From Hetaerina americana (lineage: Eukaryota > Arthropoda > Insecta > Odonata > Calopterygidae), in assembly GCA_022747635.1 (NCBI GenBank), contig JAKTNV010000601.1, forward strand, positions 1 to 64,000: DNA of 64,000 nucleotides. The letters run 5' to 3'. Under the pieces are notes generated by a model. It was not told the origin of the DNA, ran no database searches, and saw only the letters and a list, made by a program, of their open reading frames with translations. A program made the position numbers and the translations under genes. This document shows positions 24,180-35,479 of the stretch, piece by piece (within the stretch, counting starts at the first letter, position 1; each line of letters begins with the position of its first letter).

Positions 24180-24940
24180 CCTTCAAGTAGGTCTCATTGG
24201 GTAGAAAGAATTGTTGGTCCCCCTTACTCTTCCCCCCAAGAATTGTTGGTCCCCCCACTTTGAATCCAAATTTTTTGTCAGATTTGTTCTAAGACCCACC
24301 GTTCAGGAGATAAAGGCCCTACCTGCTTTAAGACGTTGTCAGTGGCGCCATCTGTTTAGTTAAACTACGAACCACGTAGTATAACTGGTTTTTGTATTTT
24401 TCCAAGACGTTCTTCAAACGCAACCTACACCCTCCATCAGGGTGCCATACGGTAGTGGGGTCATTTGTTCCCCCCTACCCCCCAATTTGTATCCAAATCT
24501 TGACTCAGAATTGAGATATCTCCCATAGTTCCCGAGATACAGCCCTTTCCCGCATAAGATGTTGTCGGTGGCGACACAATTGTCAGCCACTGGTATTATC
24601 CCCTTATTTTACTACATTTTGTTTAATATTTTTCAAAGCCAACTTCGTTATGATTTTACTGTCTCAAATTGTAGTGAGGGTTGTTGATCCCCCTTACGGT
24701 TTAAGAGATACTGGGACTTTCCTCAAAGACGTTGACGGGGGCGACACCTACCAACTCTTTTACGCCCCGCACGTTAAAGTCTCCAGCGCTATTAACAGGT
24801 GGGCACGCCTGTTGAAATCTCCAAAGCTCTCAACAGGTGGTTACGCCTGTTGAAGTCTCCTGCTGTAACCACTGCACTGTACTGCTATTTCTCAGCAAGA
24901 TACCGCCCCTATAACCCCCTTAGGCAGGGGTATCCGAACC
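24180..24940 (+). repeat. LINE 5' leader with internally repeated monomers
   Basis: Upstream of an ORF1 start at 24,941. Three diverged units, each with a GAGATA-(a/c/t) ... ccc ... AAGA(C/T)GTTG(T/A)C(A/G)G(T/G)GGCG core, occur near 24,304, 24,532 and 24,703, about 170-230 bp apart. Then come two 39-bp-spaced copies (24,793-24,821 and 24,832-24,860) of a unit containing AACAGGTGG-x-x-ACGCCTGTTGAA, which can fold as a hairpin (AACAGG/CCTGTT). Repeated 5' monomers carry promoter activity in some LINEs. That role is inferred here. Confidence 0.5.
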
Positions 24941-25895
24941 ATGGATCCCCAAGCCTCCAATACTGACTCCCTCCCTGTTGAATCGCAAAACACGCCCTTT
25001 GCTACCATGGAAGATTCCTCTGAAAACAGTGCTGGGACAACCAATCTACAATTCCTTATGAACCTCATCCCAAAACTACTTCCTAGCACCAAGAAAGCTA
25101 TAATAGAACTGGATGAACACCATCTTAACAACCCACGCATTCAATCCATGTTATCAACAATAAAAGGAGCTAAGATAACCACTCTGTCAGGGAATCCATC
25201 CTTTGACCTAAGACCTGACCACTAACCTATCAACCCCTACTCCTACCCCATTTCATCAGCCAACCTGTCAAGGAACATTGGGTGTAACTCTCCTCAACCA
25301 ATTGAAGATCCTAACCAGCCGCCCTCACACCAGACTCAAACTCCTACAGTCAAGCGCTCTGCCCCTGCCGATGAGCCCTACCAAACGGTTTCAACCAAAA
25401 GGAAAGCCAGGAACCAATCTTCCCCGCAAACCTCTCAAATCCCCACCTCTAACCATTTTACCTGCCTCTCCCCCTCCCCCATGGATGACCAAAATGCAGA
25501 AATTCCAAATGAAGATGCAGACACAGAACCTCAGCCCTCTCCACCTCCCAAAACCTGTATCCCTCCAATTTTTTTCTGTGACATCAACAACTGGCAAATT
25601 AAATACCATGAAATCCAGCAAGTCCGCACAATTCCTCCTGTTGCAAATCTCATTCGTAATGACATCCGAGTCCAATGCCAAACCATCTCAGACTTCAGAG
25701 CAGTCACCAAAAAGGTAACCTGCAAGAACTACACATACTACACGTACCAGCTCAAATCTGATAAAAAGCCTCATTTTGTCCTTCGTGGAATACCCACAAA
25801 CACCCCAAAAGAAGCCATTGAAGAAGCTCTGGCGGACATTGGTTTTCCTGCAGAGAAGATCTCTCAACTGCGTTCCACCCGTCCAAACCAATTTC
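24941..25895 (+). pseudogene. LINE ORF1 (family N), N-terminal part
   Basis: Begins ATG GAT CCC at 24,941 and stays open for 94 codons, then continues through two frame changes (25,278-25,718 and 25,481 onward). The last part contains the pre-zinc-knuckle domain typical of Jockey-type ORF1 proteins (I-N-N-W ... Y-T-Y-Q-L-K-S-D-K-K-P-H-F-V-L-R-G-I-P ... I-E-E-A-L-A-D-I-G-F). Homology ends at about 25,895, before the zinc knuckles. A small duplication of GAACGCTGTTCT (25,913-25,924 and 25,940-25,951) marks the join to RT sequence. Endonuclease is absent. Confidence 0.7.
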
Positions 25896-25899
25896 AGAG

Positions 25900-27316
25900 A
25901 GCAGAAAGGAACGAACGCTGTTCTGTTCACGCTGATCACGAACGCTGTTCTTTCCCAGATTCCGGTCTCATTCGCCACGATGCTGCTCTGCATTCTGAAT
26001 GCATGCCTCTCGCTAGGGTACTTCCCCTCATGGTGGAAAGAGACACGCGTGATTTGTATCCCCAAAGCAGGGAAGTCACCAGGACCGGCGAACTGCCGAC
26101 CAATTTCCCTTCTTGACGGCCTAGGGAAGCTCTTTGAACGAATTCTCCTCGGGCAGATTGTCTCCATCACGGAAGAACTCAACATCATCCTGGACCAACA
26201 ATTCGGTTTCCGCAGCGAACATTCCACCACGCATTAGATTGCACGCTTGCTGAATTTCATCAACGAAGGATTCAACCGCCGCCACTCCACCGTCGGCACT
26301 TTCTTCGATATCAGCAAGGCGTTCGATCGCGTCTGGCACGAGGGCCTGCTGTGGAAGCTGAATTGCTTCGGTTTCCCCACTTGGTGGAATCGAATAATGG
26401 AATCCTGGCTCTCTGACAGGACTTTCCGTGTAAGCTGGGACCGAGCTACCTCAGCTAAGCAAAGCATCCGAGACAGCGTTCCGCAAGGAAGTCTGCTCTC
26501 TCCTCTCCTTTTCACCATCTATACGGCGGACATACCCGGGGACTTTGGCAGCAACGTCATCATCGCCACCTACGCTGACGACTCAGCTATTCTAGCGAGG
26601 TCGTCGAAGCGGCTCGATACCTTCAGAGGGCGGTGGACTCCTTAACTGAGTGGTTCTCTCGTTGGCGTTTCGGCGTTAACGAAAAGAAGACTCAGGCCAT
26701 CGTCTTTTCCAAGGGACCATAGGAGCCTGGCGAGATCCTTGTTGGTGTGACAGAAATCCCTTGGAAAAAATCGATTTTGTACCCAGGCGTTGTCCTAGAT
26801 AAACGCCTCACGATGCGTGCCCACATCCGGAGATCTGCTGGCATCACATCCACGAGGAGAAACCTTCTGGCGCCCATTCTAGGCAATCCTTGTCTAGCGC
26901 TGAAGCAACGCCTTCGACTGTTCTCGGCGGTACTCAGACCGTCGCTGCTCTACGCAGGACCAGCTTGGTGCGGAGTCATGGGAGGTGCGGCAAGAAGTGC
27001 TCTTCTCGTCAAGGACCGAAAGAACCTTAGAGCAATCCTACGTCTAGGCTGGACTCCGACCAACGAGGCGCTTTGGGAATTAGCGGACACTCCACCCCTA
27101 GCAGACGTCCTTCGAGAATGCGTGAATTCCTTCCTCGACAGAGCTGCATCCTCTACCCACGAGGAAATACTTGGGATAACATCAATGGAGACCCTTCCAT
27201 GGGATAAGCATCCTCGCCTGGGCGCAGGGGCCAGCCGCGCAGACGATCAACCTCCCGCTAAGCAGCGAAAATTGAACGCCCATTGCGGGGCCATATGCTC
27301 CGAAATGGTACGATAG
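25900..27316 (+). pseudogene. Jockey-type LINE (family M) reverse transcriptase, longer copy
   Basis: Frames chained from about 25,930 to 27,316 cover most of an RT domain: I-P-K-A-G-K-S-P ... N-C-R-P-I-S-L-L (motif 1), Q-Q-F-G-F-R-S-E-H-S-T-T-H, F-F-D-I-S-K-A-F-D-R-V-W-H (motif A), S-V-P-Q-G-S-L-L-S-P-L-L-F (motif B) and A-T-Y-A-D-D-S-A (motif C, catalytic Asp pair intact). The C-terminal thumb follows. Damage: an in-frame stop after S-T-T-H at about 26,236, a frameshift near 26,620, and a stop at 26,720. Closest relative in the window is 22,920-23,754. No RNase H, as expected for Jockey-type elements. Confidence 0.85.
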
Positions 27317-27504
27317 TGGCGGGGTGCCTCCAGCACTTCGCGCTACTCGCCGAAGGATGGCTGTGTGCTTATCCGGCCATTGTTTTTTCTGATCTGCGTA
27401 TTCCACCACATAATATCGGACGTATACACGATAGATCAACCAGAGAACATACTGTGCTTTTGAAGAAAATGGACGTGTCTTTCGAGCGCTCCTTCCTTTG
27501 ATTT

Positions 27505-28397
27505 TTGTGCACATTTTGCATGTTTTTAAGTACGAGCCCTTTGTGGGTCACTGTGCCGCCCGGCGGGTCCTTCGATCCGGCCGACGTCGCCGAGCAATGA
27601 TCCCGCCCGCCTGGGCCGGTCGCTTACCTCTCCTTCTCCTCCCCGAGGCCGCCCTGGTGCTCGCCCCGCCCAACTACTCGAGCATTCCCTCTTTCCTCTT
27701 CTGCCCCCTTCCCCCTTCTCCTTCCCTTTCCATCGTAGAGAACAACATCTCCGATGTGTCAGGTGAAAAGACAATGTGAATAAAAAGTTCTACTCCGCTG
27801 CATCATGAAACTGGACCGCTTCGTCACCCGCGCGGTGCGCATGATGTGTTGATTAACATTGGTTTGCATGGCAATCGCCGTACGACTTCCACACCAGTGG
27901 CGTTAACAAAAGTTTCATCAAACGTTGTAACGTGTGATACGAATTCCTCTTTTGCCATGAACGCTACCCCGTTGACGACTGAGAGCTTGTGCAACGCGCT
28001 TGCGGCCCTTTCGATGAGCGAAAGGGACGCAATCCTTGGCATATTCTGTCCTTCGACCGCCTCAGCTCCTTCTACTTTGCCCAAGGACTTGCCTTCAGCC
28101 GTTATCAACACGTCATCCTCGCCTTCAGCAGGAATCAACACAACTTCCATCCCTGCTGCTCGCCAATCGGCTTCCACACCAGGCTTGGCCGAGCCCATGG
28201 AGACCAGCTCCGCTCAGGATGCGGTGAGTGATTCCTTCCTTGCCGGTCATTCAATTCTTGATCCCAATGCGCGACCTGTGCCTGACCGTTTTCTACTCAA
28301 AATCTCGCTATCTCAAACCGTTGATTTGTGTAACTGCGATTTGTTTCTTGAGACATCGATGGTAGTGACATCTACCAACCATAACTTCGCCCGATGA
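27505..28397 (+). pseudogene. LINE family J-like 5' UTR and ORF1 N-terminus
   Basis: A GC-rich leader (about 27,555-27,720), like the J leader at 56,170-56,500, is followed by a 183-codon frame at 27,846-28,397. That frame shares landmarks with J ORF1: a block A-L-A-A-L-S-x-x-E-R-D, a Thr/Ser/Pro-rich linker, and V-S-D-S-(F/I)-L-(A/T)-G. The match fades after about 28,300 and the zinc knuckles are absent. The first ATG of the family could also lie at 27,958 (M-N-A-T-P). The element is truncated on its 3' side and abuts another LINE leader. Confidence 0.65.
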
Positions 28398-28835
28398 AGT
28401 CTCCAATACTTAAACATGTGGTTGCGCCAGTTGAAATCTCAAAGTATATCACGCGTTGAAATCTCTCATGTCCTTAACAGGTGATTGCACCCATTGAAAT
28501 CTCAAAGTAATTTTTCATCAAACTGTGCTTCTCCTAGCACTGTTAGTGTCTAGTTTCACAGCCAAATTGGGTTGGCTTAAGCCGCTCTTAGTGGAGTCCT
28601 CTTCTCTCCTCACTCTCCAAGAGTGAGGGCATATTTGTGCCTAGTCTAGCGTCTCAAGCCACCATTCCTCGGCCATTGGCCTAAGGGACGCCCTTGCATC
28701 CCATAACTCCCAACAAAATGCTGAGTAACGCACCCAAAGTGATGGACAGCTCAGTGTCCCCGGACCTAGAACCTCCAGTAAACCATCCTGTTGGTCCTCG
28801 CAACTATGAAACATTGGAAACTATCTGTTAACCCG
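28395..28835 (+). repeat. Second copy of family N leader repeats and ORF1 start
   Basis: Contains at least two fuller and two partial units of the short leader repeat seen at 24,793-24,860 (AACA(T/G)GTG-(g/a)TTGC(G/A)CC-x-(G/A)TTGAAATCTC at 28,413-28,440 and 28,476-28,503). A short open frame starts at ATG 28,718 (M-L-S-N-A-P-K-V-M-D-S-S) and ends with TAA at about 28,831. Sequence of repeat U begins immediately after, near 28,855. I read this as a 3'-lost LINE start. Confidence 0.5.
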
Positions 28836-31691
28836 CAATATCCAGTCATCTTCTTGTGTAAAGTCCTGTTGATCATGATGCTACTTTCACTATCTTTTTA
28901 TGGTTAATCCTCTCAGAAGTACTGATGTCCTTCACCGAATCACGCATTATAGCTTCAGGTATAATTGACCCAGTCAGAATTTTGGTGTTTTTGTGGAGGT
29001 ATGCTCAGCTGGTTATTGCCATAGGGTTAAAGGATTAGGTATTTCAACAAACGAGCAACATTATTAGCACAATGAAGGAACATTTATTTGTGCTAATTTT
29101 TGTGGTGTTTAGTTAATGTGGACCAAAATTCATTCCACTTTGACAAAGAATGAGGGCATAGCGAGATAGGTAGTGAAGGTGTTGGAAGTTAATGTATCCT
29201 TGCTGAAGGTTGCAGGTTCCATGTAGGCCTTGCCACAAGATCGTCTTATGTGTAGGCTGTATATTTCTTATTTTCTTTTGTTGTGCAATGTCGAAATCTG
29301 AGATCCCTTTGAGAAACCATGGTTGAGCTGCTTGGAGTTTCCATTTTGGTATTTATGAGCAAATATTTGTCAGAGGATAAGTTTGTTGCCCCATCATTTC
29401 TCGAGTCCCTGTGGATTCATGAATAAAACTAAGATTTAGCACCAAAGATTTAGTTCTTGCATCAAATCATTAGACCAGCATGAAATAGCATGCAGTGCCC
29501 TTTCTCCAGAATGCTGTGGTGCATCTAACAGTCATGTTATACCTTAGTGCCTGCAGTAACCATAATTCAAAAACAGATGGACATTGAAACAAAACAACCC
29601 GGCTTTTCCTCATAGAAATTTTTTTAAATTTACCGCTCTTTTTCGTTATGGTATGACAAAATAAGTAGTAAATGAAAAAACAATTCTATGCTGAATTGCC
29701 GAGTTTGTTAGTTTCAATTTCAATGTGAAGATTTCCCACCAGGTGGCGGCAGAAGGCAACAAGATGGATTATTGAGTTGTGCCAATCGAAGTTCTTCAAA
29801 GAAACTGCATGAAATGCTGCTAGGGTAACATTTTTAATGAGTCGTCCACTACTTTGCCTCGCAATGCAACTATTTGAAAGGGTGAAAATGATTTGCCATG
29901 AACAGGATACGAACTTGGATATTAAGAGGTCCAGCCGAGTGCCCGAGTCAGATGAGCAACGAAGGTGTCCTCACTCTTAAATGGTACAAGACGTAAAGGA
30001 ACAATATGTTTTGACATAATACCGTGCATGCAGAGTCACGGGTATTTATTGGCCTGGGCAAGAGGGGTGGCTTTTTTAATTTGAAATTTTGGCATTGTAA
30101 TGCTCATTAGTGGTTGACTCAATCAAATGTCATGGTCGCAGCATCTCTTTGCAGTGTCTTGGAAAGTGTCTTTAAGGTAAACACCAAAGTGTTCAAAAGT
30201 TGGCTTTGACCTCGTTGCCCTGTGGCATGAAGCACACAGCTACTAATGCCTGTGACTTCGTGCCAGACCACATGTCACATATGTACACCTCTATGTACAC
30301 CATTTTAACATCTTGTTCCTTTGAAGCTCCTGAAATTTCTGAGGGTGATAATTCTTGCGCAATTGATTGACTATGTCATTTACACTGTTTTGCTTCAGAT
30401 TTACTCTTAAAACATCAGCAGTTGCCTCTGGAGAAGTCTCATCAAAAGTGATGATATGTTCCCCATTCCACGACCTCTTTTGTAATCTGCACTGGTAACC
30501 ATGAGAATGAATTAAGCCTGGTGCTGTCCCTTCTCATCTTTAGGTGTTCATTAGATTCCAGTCGCCTTTCTTCTTCAGTGTGTAGGGGAGAAGTTGCCAT
30601 GGTTACTCTGAGGCAATGGTTGAGCAATATTGATTGTATTTTCCCTTCTTAGCGTATCCAATGCTCATTTTGCCTGGTCTTGATGCTTCCTCCAGTCTTG
30701 CCTCTGTACTTAGCTTCGTGTCCAATGTAAGGAGGGTCCATTTAACTTTGATTTAGGAGATCGCATCTTACAATGGAAGACTAACAAGAATATTAGTATT
30801 TAATCTCTTTATTCAAAGCAGATCTTGAACCCGGTGCACAAGGTGAGAAGCTTTCCCTTGATTTGCATTTATATTTGGTGCTGCTGTGCACGCTTGCTTG
30901 GAATTGGAACTTGCAATGATGGTGGTTGCACTGGCAGTTCCTTGACGGATTCAGAGGATGGGTCCAGTGATGTTTTTCTTGTGGACTGTCGGAATTAGCC
31001 AATCACCGTTGAGCAGAATATTCTTTGCATGATCAGTTTACACCGCAAGTCTGCTCTCTTGAGAATATGTATTGAATAATACAATATCTGCCCATTTCTG
31101 ATTGCATTATTTCAATAAAAAAATCAAGGTTTGATGTTTTTTCAAGAAAGGTTTTTATACTAAGATTATCAGGGTTGCTGTACTTTAAAGGCAGTAATTT
31201 TTTGTTGAAAATGTTTTCATTGTTTTTCATGATAGTCTATGCACTTTTGCATGTGCTCGAACCATTTTGAATAACAATTTTTGCGCACCAACTTAAGGAC
31301 TTCAGGAACAAACGTTTTTGAAGGCATCACCTATCACCCATTAAGGAAGGATGTCACTATATCACCCATTAAGGATGACCCATCAATTTGACATTTTGAC
31401 CAGTCATATAGGTGGTTGTTTCAGCCAATCTGTGAGAGCTTGCATAGTCACGATGAAGAATTTTCCTTTGTGCTTCATCTTTTTCCTCATTTTACCCACC
31501 ACATCTATCATACAAATGCTCATGTACCATTGAGAATTCACAGTTCCACTTTGCTCTAATGGTGCAGTTGCCTCCTGTCCAGTTATCCAGAAGAAACAGG
31601 CAATCATTTGTTTTGATGTCCTTCAAGCACAAATCACTTTGGTCGGATTCAGCTCGTCTTCAAAGACACATACTGTCCATTGCTGTATTGT

Positions 31692-31780
31692 TTAACCCTC
31701 TTAGTGTGGCGGGCTGATACATCGGCTTTCGTATCCCTGGCGAAAAGTGCGGCGGGCTGATATATCGGCTCTTGCATAGG
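31692..31780. other. Candidate piggyBac-type terminus with direct subrepeat
   Basis: TTAA at 31,692-31,695 is followed by CCCTC and then two copies, about 45 bp apart, of GTG(T/C)GGCGGGCTGATA(C/T)ATCGGCT (about 31,704 and 31,749). TTAA followed by CCCT and a GC-rich subterminal repeat is the layout of piggyBac-type ends. The inner CGGGCTGATA...ATCGGCT stretches are partly palindromic and could be transposase-binding sites. The matching right end was not found. Confidence 0.35.
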
Positions 31781-33439
31781 CTATTGTTTAAATCGTTGTA
31801 ACTTATGGTTTTTTCTTTAATAATTTATGGTTTTTGTGCTATCGATAGGTTGAATTCCATAGAATTACATGACTAATTTTTTAATTTTTTCTTAACAATC
31901 TTAAATGCTTCTCAAAAAGTATAATTCTTACCATAATTTTATGTTCAGTTATATTATTTGAAGGTCAGTTAAACTTGTGCAAAGTCAATTGATTTTAATT
32001 TATAAATTCAAGGATACCCTTGGGAATAATAGAATACTTAGTGGAGCTGTAGTATTTGTGTAGTTCACTGCATGGTATGACCACGGCATAATGCTTGGGA
32101 TTCTTTGTGTTTCATATATTGCTCCTTCCAAATCACTTGGTAGATTTCTTATCTTCACTCTTTATGCCTCTCTCTTTGCTTTTAAGGCTATCACACTGGC
32201 GGTAGTGGTAAAATACTTCATTCAAAGAACTTGTATTAGAGAATGTTTCTTAACCTCTATCCATCATTGTTTGTAATATTTACAAGTGGTTCACCGGAGG
32301 GTTTGAAAAATTCATGTTCATCCTGCATGGTATGCTGTGAAAGTTGGCCGTTGAGCCAAATACTCTATTAGGATACCTTCTAGGGAAAGAAGAAATTTGT
32401 AACCATCTCTTATGGTGGCCATGAAGAAAAGATGCAGTGTGTGAGCCATGCTGTAGATGCTCGACTGCCATAACAATAGTATGATAAGTTAAAATTGTAA
32501 TTCCTGGAATCAGTTCATTCATGTGCTTTTCACTTGAATTTCAAGGCAGGGCATGTGAGACATGACGTTAGGCTTTTAAAATGCGGAAAAGTCTAGGAAT
32601 AATGAAATCAGAATTTGGAGTATTTGTTTTGATCTAGACAGAAACAAAGAAATTCTGAATAGAATCTGAAAATATGAATTCTTTAAATATATTTATTTTA
32701 AATAGCTTGGAATCTTTTTCGTGTCATCGTGGTTGTTGTTTAATAAGGCTTGAATAGCGAGCAGCGATAGTGCTTTTGCTGGCTATGCATGACAATGGGT
32801 GTCCTTCAGATGACCTTGGAAGCTCTAGCTGATGTGAGTGCCCTACATAATGGCGGTGCTTGTTGAGTGGAAATGGAATATAATGTTTTCAGAGCAAAAA
32901 TGACCTCTGGTGAATAATTTTGATTTTGTGGAGTTGAACTATGAGATCATATTGAGAAGATGGCATTACTTGTTCTGTATTTCTTAACTCTGTAAATTTG
33001 TATGTTCCACTCAGAAATCTATTGGGTTGCTGTTTCTTCAGAACTTTTCGATTGGAGGAATTTCACCATCGAGATGTCTCCCAAAGGCTGTAATGGTGAT
33101 TCTGAATTTCAGTTATCATCAGCATGACTGGACCTGTATGGATATGTGTTCCATCAGCAAATGCAGCTTCATGTTACGTGCATAATTGCATGTACGCTCT
33201 TCATCCTTCCATCCTGCAAGGAGTTTCTGCATGAACTCTAATTACATTTGTTCAACAGCCAACGTCCAGGTAAACTTGTCTTCTGGCCTGACATGTGGAT
33301 TTGCTGCATTTGGAACTCTTCAGTGCAGACCACTTGTCCTTGTACTCGGCTAGAGTGAGTGACCTCAACCAGACATTACTAGAGGTACCATCCCCGAGCA
33401 AACGCACATTGGTGGCTTCAATTTCAAGTCTGTAATTAA

Positions 33440-34014
33440 TTAGGTGCCATTGTTATGTTTTGGGTGCTGTGATAGTAAAATGGTTTGGTGCCCCTTTTTT
33501 ATGTTCATTTGCCTATCTCCATAAGAAATTTTATTGCTGCTTGTGACCATGAAGACAAGTCCATCATAGGGTGTTTCCCCAAAATTGACAATCAAAGTAT
33601 CAAGAGGATAATATATTCCATCAATACTTACAGGTTCATTGCAATGCTGTACTGTGGTTAGCACATGAAATGAGATAGTTATGCCATCCTCTGGCATTAA
33701 TATCAAATAACCTCTGACGTGATTCCTGGGATCTCTTTTCAGATTGTTGGATAGGTGAGGAGTGAAAGGTGGAGATCATTGGTCTCTCCCACTCACTTGT
33801 CTTTCCAAATTTGCAGGAGAACATCTTTTATCTTTGGTATGCTTCCTTGTCTTTTGGTGTCTTTTGCTGATTTCAGACTTTCAGGCAGACCTCTATGTAC
33901 TCTGGTCCTAAGCAGCAATGATGCCTTTGTCTGACCAAAATAGAACATCGCACGGGTCATGTTAGTCAAATTGGTACTGTCATCAACTTCAGATTCACTG
34001 CAAATGCAGGCCAC
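33440..34014 (-). pseudogene. piggyBac-like transposase fragment within repeat U
   Basis: The frame starting at 34,014 contains L-L-L-R-T-R-V-H-R-G-L-P-E-S-L-K ... I-W-K-D-K, and a second frame continues with M-I-S-T-F-H-S. This follows the piggyBac order N-R-K-G-L-P ... W-K-D-K-R ... M-L-S-T-x-H just before the third catalytic Asp block. The next frame (33,706-33,440, 88 codons, with I-D-G-I-Y-Y-P and F-G-E-T-P-Y-D-G) is not a piggyBac segment I recognise. The same layout is present but more decayed at 21,960-21,440. Confidence 0.5.
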
Positions 34015-34639
34015 GTACAGTTTTCTTGGTAATTGTTACATTGGCTTCACGGTTACCTTGGATTTCGTTATTGTTGGAACTCGTGTCAGTTCTTTCTTGA
34101 CTTGAAACATCATACCAATTATTGGCAAAAAGTATATGTTTGATGTATTTTTTCTGTTCTCTGCAGGCTTATTTATATACGTTATAACAGTAATCTTTGC
34201 GTGTTTAAAAAATAACATCTTTCAAAAGCACCTTTAGTTTCACTAAAACAATATGGAAAAAATGTCAAGTATTAAGGAAATAGCACCTAATAATTCCATT
34301 GTGAATAGGCACCCGCCAGATGGTAGGTTTTTATCTGTTAAATAAATTTTATTTATAAAAATTGTTTTGTACAATTGTGAAGAAAAATATATTACTCTAA
34401 CCTTAACCACTGAAAAAATATTGATAGAAATAATCTCTGGTTTTTTTTTGGGTTCCACCAGGTCTTGCAGTTGACGCCACTGACGGAAGGCCCCTCCAAG
34501 GCATCCTCTGGATGATAGCAACCATCGTGGCTATAGCTCATCTCAGCACCGCTGTAGCAGTTGCCATTCCTCATAGCTGCCCACCATGGCTAATTCCCAA
34601 CCAGGGCAATGCAACTTGGTCCCCCTTCCCTGGAATGAG

Positions 34640-34915
34640 GGTGGTGTCATGGATATGAAGACACCCAGCCTCCTCACATTTCTCTCCCATCAGAAATGTG
34701 AGGTCCCTCCAGAGATAGAGAGAAGAAAGCCTGGGTACCACATTCCAGGAGTCCAGGTTTGCCAGAAGGACAGATCGACGCAGAGAGAAGCAGCTGTTTT
34801 GGTTATTCATCATCTTGAGTGCTCAGAGATTCCCACTGCCAGCCTTTCAGTCAACAGAAGCCACTGCCATTGACCTGAAGTGCAGCAAGGCTCCTCTTTG
34901 CCTCGCGTCCTTTTA
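34640..34915 (+). pseudogene. LINE family L endonuclease fragment
   Basis: A plus frame with W-N-E-G-G ... K-T-P-S-L-L-T-F-L-S-H-Q-K-C-E, matching the endonuclease start of the L element at 62.75 kb (W-N-A-G-G ... L-L-A-F-L-S-R-Q-K-C-E). Nucleotide similarity continues to about 34,915 (for example GAAGCCACTGCCAT). The Q-E-T metal-binding motif is lost and frames change, so it is a dead fragment. It begins just where repeat U ends. Confidence 0.7.
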
Positions 34916-35479
34916 AATCTCAGAAACTCAGTCGGCAGGCTACATGAGGGATGAGTGGCGTGATGGACACTGCAGTGTGGTGAGGTGAAGCATACTTCGG
35001 AAGTTCAGTAAGATTCTGAAGATCTTTGAAAGCCAGATAAATTATCATAACAAAAATAATAAGCTGCTTGGCTATCAATGAGGGTCACCGCTGGTGACAT
35101 TCAGAGTAGAATCTCCAAAGGGTGGTTGCCCATGGTGATCCTGGGCATTGTATACACGTCCCGGAGCAATTATTGAGTACAATTTGAATTGGAAATGTCA
35201 CAGTATGGTGGGGGTGCGAATAGGTGGCATGTTAGATTTGTAAGATTATTTACTACCCAAAGAGAAAAAGAGACGGTTTGAAGTGGCGTATCAAAGAAGG
35301 CACAAAGGAAACAGTGTAAATTTATTTGTAAATGAACATGCACTGTAATAAGGTGAGGTCACGTGACCTAGGAAGAAGAATGACCCAGAGACATAGGATA
35401 GACTCTAAGACGTGATATATTTAGGCAGTCTACTTGATTTTTACATGGAAGAGCATAATCCCAGGTAAGGAGAGGGTTA

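Larger units (their letters stand above)
28860..34600. repeat. Repeat family U, longest copy (about 5.7 kb)
   Basis: Contains every block found in the copies at 5.5-9.5, 15.8-19.2 and 19.3-22.3 kb except the 6.8-7.2 kb and mariner-like blocks. Its right boundary (...TGGCTAATTCCCA near 34,600) coincides with the boundary at 22,320. Coding traces are all on the minus strand: a piggyBac-like piece (34,014-33,440), a ~50-codon frame at 33,415-33,270, and the 60-codon frame at 34,574-34,392. I cannot assign the family to a known class. A piggyBac-derived composite or a low-copy host duplication are both possible. Confidence 0.6.
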
